Shown one piece after another: positions 1 to 4,820 of a DNA stretch of 9,704 nucleotides. Each line of letters opens with the position of its first letter. Positions within the stretch are counted from its first letter, which is position 1. Under the pieces are notes generated by a model, which searched no databases, was not told the DNA's origin, and saw nothing but the letters and a program-made list of their open reading frames with translations. The DNA is from an uncultured Slackia sp. (GTDB taxonomy: Bacteria > Actinomycetota > Coriobacteriia > Coriobacteriales > Eggerthellaceae). The stretch spans positions 1-9,704 of the forward strand of contig USEZ01000062.1 of the NCBI GenBank assembly GCA_900553775.1, read 5' to 3'. The position numbers and the translations under genes are program-made.

Positions 1-494
1 TGGCGGCAGACGTCGAAGCGGCCGCCGCCGAGCGAGCGCATGGACATCACGCTTTCCTCGGGCACGCTTTTCGCCGCATCGCGCACGGTTACCAGCACCT
101 GGAAGAAGATCGTCAGAGCGATGAGCGCGATCTTGGGCGCATCGGCCAGGCCCATGAGCACCACGAGCACCGGCAGCAACACCACCTTGGGCAGCGGATA
201 GAGGAAATACAGCACGGGCGCGAACACCGCGTCGATGCGCGCGGAACGCCCGCACAAAAGCCCCAGCGGAATGGCGAGCACCGTGCCGATGGCCATAGCC
301 GCCACCACGCGGTACAGGCTGACCAGAAACGCCGGCCACAGATCGTCGAAATACGTTGCCACCATGGGGATGGCGTCGAAAGGCCCCGGCAAAACCGGAT
401 TGCCGACGGCGAGCGCCGTGAGCTGCCAGCCCGCCAGGATGAACACGATGGCGAACGCGTAGCCCGCAAGCTTGCGGGCGAATCCGTTACGCAT
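1..494 (-). CDS. ABC transporter permease, SsuC/TauC type (3' end outside window)
   Basis: Inner-membrane permease of a nitrate/sulfonate/taurine-type ABC importer; 164 residues are visible before the window edge. Seen: a hydrophobic first segment at about residues 9-31, a second at about 58-80, then a segment with the pattern LYPLPKVVLLPVLVVLMG (98-115) that is typical of SsuC/TauC/NrtB permeases. The cytoplasmic EAA-type coupling loop starts at about 146 (SMRSLGGGRFDV, glycines at 155-158), which contacts the ATPase. The ATG at 494 is preceded by AAGGAGG (500-506) with a 5-nt spacer, and it overlaps the upstream ATPase stop by 8 nt (ATGCGTAA), so translation is probably coupled. Family members are about 250 residues long, so roughly a third is missing. 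The substrate cannot be read from the permease; sulfonates, taurine, nitrate and thiamine precursors are all served by this family. Confidence 0.9.
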   Translation of the reverse strand, partial: MRNGFARKLAGYAFAIVFILAGWQLTALAVGNPVLPGPFDAIPMVATYFDDLWPAFLVSLYRVVAAMAIGTVLAIPLGLLCGRSARIDAVFAPVLYFLYPLPKVVLLPVLVVLMGLADAPKIALIALTIFFQVLVTVRDAAKSVPEESVMSMRSLGGGRFDVCR

Positions 495-1353
495 GGAGCC
501 CTCCTTCGTGCGCGCGGGCGGGCGTGCCGCCATCTGCGGAAAAGGACGCCGCGCAGCCAAGCTCGCCGCCGTCTCGCAAAATATCGCGCAGCATGCGGCA
601 CCGTTCGAAGAACAGCGGCGTCTCGCGCCAATCGTCGGCCGTCATCTCGGCGTTGTCCACCACGGCGGCGACACGCCCGGGACGCGGCGTCATCACCACG
701 ACGCGCTGCCCCAAAAACACGGCCTCTTCGATAGAGTGCGTCACCAAAACCTGGGCATAGCCCGCCTCGCGCCAGCAGCGCTTCAGCATATTCTGCATCT
801 CTTCGCGCAAAAGCGCGTCGAGCGCCGATAAGGGCTCGTCCATCAAGAGCAAATCGATATCGCACGCCAGGGCGCGGGCCATGGCAAGACGCTGGCGCAT
901 GCCGCCCGAAAGCTCAGCGGGATACGCCTGCGCGAACTCCTCGAGTCCCACGCGGCGCAGCGCCTCGTGCGCCCGCGCGATCCGCTCGCGTTTCGGCATG
1001 CGGCGCACCTGCAGGCCGAGCGCGGCATTCTGCTCCACGGTCTTCCAGGGCATCAGGCCGAAATCCTGCAGGATGAGCGCCGATTCCTTGCGCGGCCCGG
1101 CCAAAGGAGCGCCGTCGACGAGCACTTCGCCTTCCGTCGGATGCTGCAGGCCGCAGGCCGCAAGAAGGCTCGTCGACTTCCCGCAGCCCGAAGGACCGAG
1201 GATCGCCACCGATTCATGAGCCGCGACGCGAAGGTCGAACCCGTCGAGGGCGAGCGTTTCGCCGCGCGACCCCCTATAGCGCTGGCACACGCCGCGCAAT
1301 TCGAGTTTCGGAGAGGCCGCGGCGCAGGCGCCGCAGGTCGCTGCGTCAGGCAT
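487..1353 (-). CDS. ABC transporter ATP-binding protein, SsuB/TauB type
   Basis: ATPase subunit that powers the adjacent permease. All nucleotide-binding motifs are intact (numbered from ATG 1362; subtract 3 for the start chosen here): Walker A GPSGCGKST 56-64, Q-loop glutamine 99, signature LSGGMRQR 151-158, Walker B LLLMDEP 171-177, D-loop SALD 179-182, H-loop histidine 209. The order and the text around PSGCGKST, DFGLMPW and THSIEEAV place it in the NrtD/SsuB/TauB/ThiZ group. I chose ATG 1353 (288 aa) because AAAGGA lies 8 nt upstream; for the alternative ATG at 1362 the purine tract directly touches the start codon. From 1353 the gene overlaps the MATE stop by 8 nt (ATGCCTGA), the same geometry as its own junction with the permease. 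The N-terminus carries CGAC (a CxxC pair) of unknown meaning, and about 30 residues follow the core domain at the C-terminus. Confidence 0.93.
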   Translation of the reverse strand: MPDAATCGACAAASPKLELRGVCQRYRGSRGETLALDGFDLRVAAHESVAILGPSGCGKSTSLLAACGLQHPTEGEVLVDGAPLAGPRKESALILQDFGLMPWKTVEQNAALGLQVRRMPKRERIARAHEALRRVGLEEFAQAYPAELSGGMRQRLAMARALACDIDLLLMDEPLSALDALLREEMQNMLKRCWREAGYAQVLVTHSIEEAVFLGQRVVVMTPRPGRVAAVVDNAEMTADDWRETPLFFERCRMLRDILRDGGELGCAASFSADGGTPARAHEGGLHA

Positions 1354-2887
1354 GGGCCGCATCCTTTCCCGCCTTCGCCTCGGCGCTGCGGCGGTTCAGC
1401 ACGCGCATCTCCACCACGACGAACACCACCACGGTGAACACGGCCAGAAAGTCGGCCAGCGGCACCGCGAAATACACCGCATCGAGCGAATCGAGCATCG
1501 GCGCGATGCTCGGCAGCGTTTCCGGTAGGATGAACAGCAGCGGAACCAAGAACAGGATCTGGCGCGTGAGCGACAGGATGATGCTTTTCACCGGCTGGCC
1601 CGTGGCCTGGAAATAGTTGGCGCCCACGATTTGGAAGCCAATCAGCGGCAGGAAGATCAGATCGACGCGCAGGGCGAAGGCCGTGAAGTCGACGAGCGAC
1701 TGCTCCTTGATGCCGAAGAACCCGACGATCTGCGGGGCGAACAGCATGATGGCGACCCACATGAGCGTGCCCATGACGGTGGCGCCGACCGAGCCCACCT
1801 TGAGCGTGGTTTTCACGCGGTCCCACAGCTTGGCGCCGTAATTGAAGCCGAGCAACGGCTGGATGGCGATCGACACGCCGATCAAGGGCAGAATGACGAA
1901 CATGCCGATACGCTGCACCACGCCGACCGAAGCCAGGGCGTCATCGGCGCCGATCGGGTCGAGCGAGCCGTACTTGACCAGCATGAAATTGATGAAGAAG
2001 TTCACGATCGCGCCCGCCGCCTGCACGGCGAACGACGCGGCTCCAAGAGACAGAATGCCGCGGACGAGTTTCGCCTTCAGTCCGAAATAACGGCGGCGCA
2101 GGCGCAGAGGAACGCCCGGCGTCTTGGTGAAATACCAGATGACCGTCGCGCAGCTGATGGCCTGGCCGCAAATGGTGGCCCAGGCGCTGCCGGCGACTCC
2201 CCAGCCCCACCACAGCACGAAGATCGCATTGAAGATCGTGCAGCCGACGGCGCCGATCAACATGGTGACGAGCGCGCGGTTCGGCGCGCCGGCCGTGCGG
2301 ATGAAGTTGTTCAGGCCCATGCCGACGATCTGGAACACGCAGCCCAGGCTGACGATCTGGATGAAGTCGCGCGCATAGGGACGCACCGTGTCGGTTGCCG
2401 ACGACAGCGTAAGCAGCGGCTCCACCACGAAGGGGATATGCGCGAGCACGGCAAGGATCACGCTCGCCACCACGGCGAGCATGGCCGTATTGCCCAGGAT
2501 ATGCTCGGCCTCGTCATGCTTGCCCTCGCCCAGGCGCAAAGCGCACAAGGCGTTGCCGCCGGCGCCGATAAGCATCGCCAGCGCGAGGAAGATCGTCATG
2601 GTGGGCGATGCCACCGTGATGGCCGAAAGGCCGATTTCGCCCGCGCCGTGGCCGAGAAAGACCGAGTCGATCAAGTTGTACGCGCCGTTGACCACCATGC
2701 CCAAAATGGCGGGGATGGCGAACTCCACGGCAAGCTTGGGAATGCTCGCCGTGCCCATGCGGCCGACACGGTCGGGCATGGCAGCATTGCCCTCCCCCTG
2801 CTTCGCCGCAGCGCGAGGCGGCGCATCCGATACGCTCTGCAAAGCCGTATCCGATGCGCCGCGATGTTCTTCTTTTCGTTGATTCAT
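1346..2887 (-). CDS. MATE family multidrug/metabolite exporter (MepA-like)
   Basis: Polytopic exporter of the MATE family, which expels cationic drugs or metabolites in exchange for Na+ or H+. From ATG 2887 it is 513 aa. After a polar tail of about 50 residues come two pseudo-repeated halves of predicted helices. Hallmarks are YNLIDSVFLG (70-79), NNFIRTAGAP (193-202), IQPLLGFNYGA (342-352) and GANYFQATGQP (422-432), all typical of MepA/NorM-like proteins. The start is uncertain. ATG 2887 has only a weak upstream purine run (AAAAGG, 12 nt away). ATG 2779 (477 aa) has GGGGGAGGG 10 nt upstream and gives the usual family N-terminus (GTASIPKLAVEFAIP soon after the start). The intervening 36 codons have clearly lower GC at third positions and contain a large inverted repeat, so they may be leader RNA. 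It follows birA after 81 nt and overlaps the ABC ATPase by 8 nt. The substrate is unknown. Confidence 0.92.
   Translation of the reverse strand: MNQRKEEHRGASDTALQSVSDAPPRAAAKQGEGNAAMPDRVGRMGTASIPKLAVEFAIPAILGMVVNGAYNLIDSVFLGHGAGEIGLSAITVASPTMTIFLALAMLIGAGGNALCALRLGEGKHDEAEHILGNTAMLAVVASVILAVLAHIPFVVEPLLTLSSATDTVRPYARDFIQIVSLGCVFQIVGMGLNNFIRTAGAPNRALVTMLIGAVGCTIFNAIFVLWWGWGVAGSAWATICGQAISCATVIWYFTKTPGVPLRLRRRYFGLKAKLVRGILSLGAASFAVQAAGAIVNFFINFMLVKYGSLDPIGADDALASVGVVQRIGMFVILPLIGVSIAIQPLLGFNYGAKLWDRVKTTLKVGSVGATVMGTLMWVAIMLFAPQIVGFFGIKEQSLVDFTAFALRVDLIFLPLIGFQIVGANYFQATGQPVKSIILSLTRQILFLVPLLFILPETLPSIAPMLDSLDAVYFAVPLADFLAVFTVVVFVVVEMRVLNRRSAEAKAGKDAAHA
2818..2862 (-). repeat. 17-bp-arm inverted repeat at the 5' end of the MATE gene
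   Basis: Left arm 2818-2834 (GCGGCGCATCCGATACG) and right arm 2846-2862 are complementary at 16 of 17 positions. The single mismatch is C2828 opposite C2852, and the loop is 11 nt (2835-2845). Each arm contains ATCCGAT on the plus strand (2825-2831 and 2849-2855, 24 bp apart). On the MATE transcript it would form a very stable hairpin, without a following U-tract, so it is not a classical terminator. It is either early coding sequence (codons 9-24 from ATG 2887) or a 5' leader element if translation starts at ATG 2779. A DNA-level operator is also possible. Confidence 0.8.
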
Positions 2888-2920
2888 GTGCTCGAACCGC
2901 CTTTTCGCCGTGATGTTCCT

Positions 2921-2944
2921 TTTGCATGCAAACAATTCATTGTA
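2921..2944 (-). promoter_or_regulatory. Possible promoter and operator ahead of the MATE gene
   Basis: On the minus strand TACAAT (2939-2944) resembles a -10 box; no good -35 is seen (TTACGC at 2963-2968 is poor). About 7 nt further on, at the expected transcription start, lies a perfect 12-bp palindrome, TTTGCATGCAAA (2921-2932), with an imperfect CAAT-GA-ATTG repeat (2933-2942) between them. A palindrome on the start site is a common repressor position. The whole element sits in the 81-nt birA-MATE gap. This is inference from pattern only; the gene could also be read from the birA operon. Confidence 0.33.
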
Positions 2945-2968
2945 GCGAGGAGCACGGCGGGCGCGTAA

Positions 2969-3523
2969 CTAGCTTGCGGAGCCCTCCATAACAACCGCAA
3001 AGGCGGAAAGCAGCCGCTGCAGCAAGTCGTCGAGCGCGCGAAGCGACGGCGCGATGTAGTCGGCGGCCACGTCGCAGACGTAGGCCGGCTCGTTGCGTCC
3101 GTCGGTCACGATGGGGCGATCGGAATGGAACACGTTCACGCCCACCCCGACCACGATCACGCCGCTGCGCGATTCGAGCGAGATGCCGCATAGCTTTCCC
3201 TGGTCGCACACCACGTCGTTGGGCGCCTTCACGCGAATGACCGCATCGTCGACGTCGCATTCCTCGCGCAGCACCGCGGCGACCGCATTCGCGAACGCGG
3301 CGCTGTAGGAAGGCCAGGTGCGCTCGGGCGTGCCGGGGCGGAAAAGCACCGAGAAGTACAGGCCGCCCTCGGGGCTCATCCATACGCGGCCCCACTGCCC
3401 GCGCCCGGCGCGCTGACGGCGGGCGCTTACCACCGTGCCCGTAGGCGCGCCCTGGGCTGCAAGCGCCCAGACGTCGTCGTTGGTGGATTCGGTGACGTCT
3501 TTGGTTTCGATCTTAAAGAGCAT
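2969..3523 (-). CDS. birA: Biotin--[biotin carboxyl carrier protein] ligase, minimal catalytic form
   Basis: Cytosolic ligase that activates biotin as biotinyl-5'-AMP and transfers it to the lysine of biotin carboxyl carrier domains. The 184 aa carry the BPL/LplA catalytic fold: EST (12-14), the adenylate-binding loop RQRAGRGQWGRVW (36-48), KAPNDV (99-104), GKLCGISLES (109-118) and VVGVGVNV (124-131). There is no N-terminal helix-turn-helix, so it is unlikely to repress bio genes. It also ends soon after the catalytic core and lacks the usual C-terminal SH3-like BPL_C domain. The family's KWPND motif reads KAPND (Trp replaced by Ala). ATG 3523 is chosen for GGTGAG 4 nt upstream and because it gives the normal family start; it overlaps the folP-folK stop by 11 nt, so expression is probably coupled. 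Catalytic activity is likely but not certain, given the missing domain and the substitution. Confidence 0.87.
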   Translation of the reverse strand: MLFKIETKDVTESTNDDVWALAAQGAPTGTVVSARRQRAGRGQWGRVWMSPEGGLYFSVLFRPGTPERTWPSYSAAFANAVAAVLREECDVDDAVIRVKAPNDVVCDQGKLCGISLESRSGVIVVGVGVNVFHSDRPIVTDGRNEPAYVCDVAADYIAPSLRALDDLLQRLLSAFAVVMEGSAS

Positions 3524-4820
3524 GGGCCTCACCGTAGACCGCATTCTCGGGAAGCACTTCGGTTCCGTCGGCGAGCACATGATGGGGCAGAAGCTCCAAA
3601 AGCGGCTTCACGACGAAATCGCGCTCGGTGGCGCGGGGGTGAGGCAGCGTGAGCTCTTCGGCGTCGACGACATACATCTGGTAGTCGACGATGTCCAAAT
3701 CGAGCGTGCGGGGGCCGTTTTCGATTTCGCGCACGCGACCGAGGCTGTTCTCGATGGCATGCAGATATCGCAAGAGCTCCTTCGGCGGCACGCCCGTACG
3801 GGCCAGAAGCACCGCGTTGACGAACGTGTCCTGGTCTTCGTAATACGCCGGCTCGCTTTCGTAGAAGCTCGAGATGTCGATAATCTGCGTATCGGGAATG
3901 GAACACAGCCCCGTGATGGCCTGCTGCAGGTTGGCGATCTTGCCCTCGGTTTCTTCGCCCGGGTTCGCCACCAAAGCCACGTTGGAACCGAGCGCTATCA
4001 GCACATAGGGCCGCAGGTCTTTCAATGCGGCCGTCGTGGCCTCCACATTGTGGACGCGCACGACCGACGCCCCCAGCTCGCACGCCATAAGCGCCTCGGA
4101 CGCCGAAGCCGCATCGCGCTCGGAGGCCTCGGCGATGCCGTACGCCTCGCCGATATAGCGCTTGCGCGACACCGCGCACATCGTGGGATAGCCCAGGCGC
4201 GAGAACTCGTGGAAATTGCGCATGAGCTCCAGCGTCTGCGAGGCCGTTTTGCCGAAACCGGGGCCGGGGTCGACGCAGATGCGTTCGCGCGCGACGCCTG
4301 CGGCTTCGAGCATGGCGGCCTGGTCGGCCAGATACGCCTTCACTTCGGCCACCACGTCGTCATACACGGGGTCGTCCTGCATGGTGGCGGGCTCGCCTTT
4401 CATATGCATGATCACACAGCCGGCGTCGCACGATGCCGCAACCTCCACCATGGCCGGGTCGCGGAAGCCCGATACGTCGTTGATGATCGCGGCGCCCGCC
4501 TCCACGCAGGCGCGGGCCACGTCGGCATGGCGCGTGTCAATGCTCACGCAGATGCCCTCTGCGGCGAGCGTGCGCACCACGTCGAGTGTGCGCGCAAGCT
4601 CCTCCTCGATCGACACCGCACGGGCGCCGGGACGCGTGGACTCGCCGCCCACGTCGATGATCTGCGCACCGGCGGCAACCATGGCGCGCGCATGCGCGAC
4701 GGCGGCGTCGAAGCCGTCGTGCTGCCCGCCGTCGGAGAACGAATCGGGCGTAACGTTAAGGATGCCCATCACGACGGGCATCCTCGAATCGAAGCGGTAT
4801 GAAGAACAGTTCCACATCAT
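3513..4820 (-). CDS. folP-folK: Bifunctional dihydropteroate synthase / HPPK fusion (DHPS-HPPK)
   Basis: Two consecutive folate-pathway enzymes in one 435-residue chain. HPPK pyrophosphorylates 6-hydroxymethyl-dihydropterin; DHPS condenses the product with p-aminobenzoate to dihydropteroate and is the sulfonamide target. The DHPS part (about 15-268) has LNVTPDSFSDGG (21-32), DVGGESTRPGA (56-66), SIDT (93-96), NDVSG (114-118), DPGPGFGK (184-191), SRKRYIG (218-224) and RVHNV (255-259). The HPPK part (about 270-435) has ALGSN (276-280), SFYESEPAYY (318-327), NGPRTLDLDI (368-377, with the metal-binding aspartates 374 and 376) and HPRATERDFVVKPLLEL (394-410). There is almost no linker, and no stop or frameshift between the halves. 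The order is the reverse of the HPPK-DHPS fusions of plants, fungi and chlamydiae. ATG 4820 follows the ftsH TAA directly; AAGG lies 11 nt upstream within ftsH, and ATG 4817 is an alternative. Confidence 0.95.
   Translation of the reverse strand: MMWNCSSYRFDSRMPVVMGILNVTPDSFSDGGQHDGFDAAVAHARAMVAAGAQIIDVGGESTRPGARAVSIEEELARTLDVVRTLAAEGICVSIDTRHADVARACVEAGAAIINDVSGFRDPAMVEVAASCDAGCVIMHMKGEPATMQDDPVYDDVVAEVKAYLADQAAMLEAAGVARERICVDPGPGFGKTASQTLELMRNFHEFSRLGYPTMCAVSRKRYIGEAYGIAEASERDAASASEALMACELGASVVRVHNVEATTAALKDLRPYVLIALGSNVALVANPGEETEGKIANLQQAITGLCSIPDTQIIDISSFYESEPAYYEDQDTFVNAVLLARTGVPPKELLRYLHAIENSLGRVREIENGPRTLDLDIVDYQMYVVDAEELTLPHPRATERDFVVKPLLELLPHHVLADGTEVLPENAVYGEAHAL

Noticed and set aside
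1354..1362. ATPase start at ATG 1362
   Set aside because: The purine tract abuts this ATG; ATG 1353 has proper spacing and the 8-nt overlap also found at the next junction. The choice affects only three residues.
2818..2862. The MATE inverted repeat as an intrinsic terminator of the birA operon
   Set aside because: Strong stem but no U-run on the downstream side (CTCGCGCTGCGG follows), so it does not meet the terminator pattern.
1631..2968. Plus-strand open frame of 445 codons opposite the MATE gene
   Set aside because: Composition dominated by Arg, Asp, His and Ala without hydrophobic order, typical of antisense of a membrane protein; no ribosome site.
3524..3580. Upstream extension of the biotin ligase to 3580
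   Set aside because: It would overlap folP-folK by 68 nt and adds a Cys/Pro/Arg segment unlike the family; ATG 3523 has GGTGAG upstream and the normal N-terminus.
3435..4802. Plus-strand open frame of 455 codons opposite folP-folK
   Set aside because: Same high-GC shadow effect; no recognisable domain, while the minus-strand fusion shows all DHPS and HPPK motifs.
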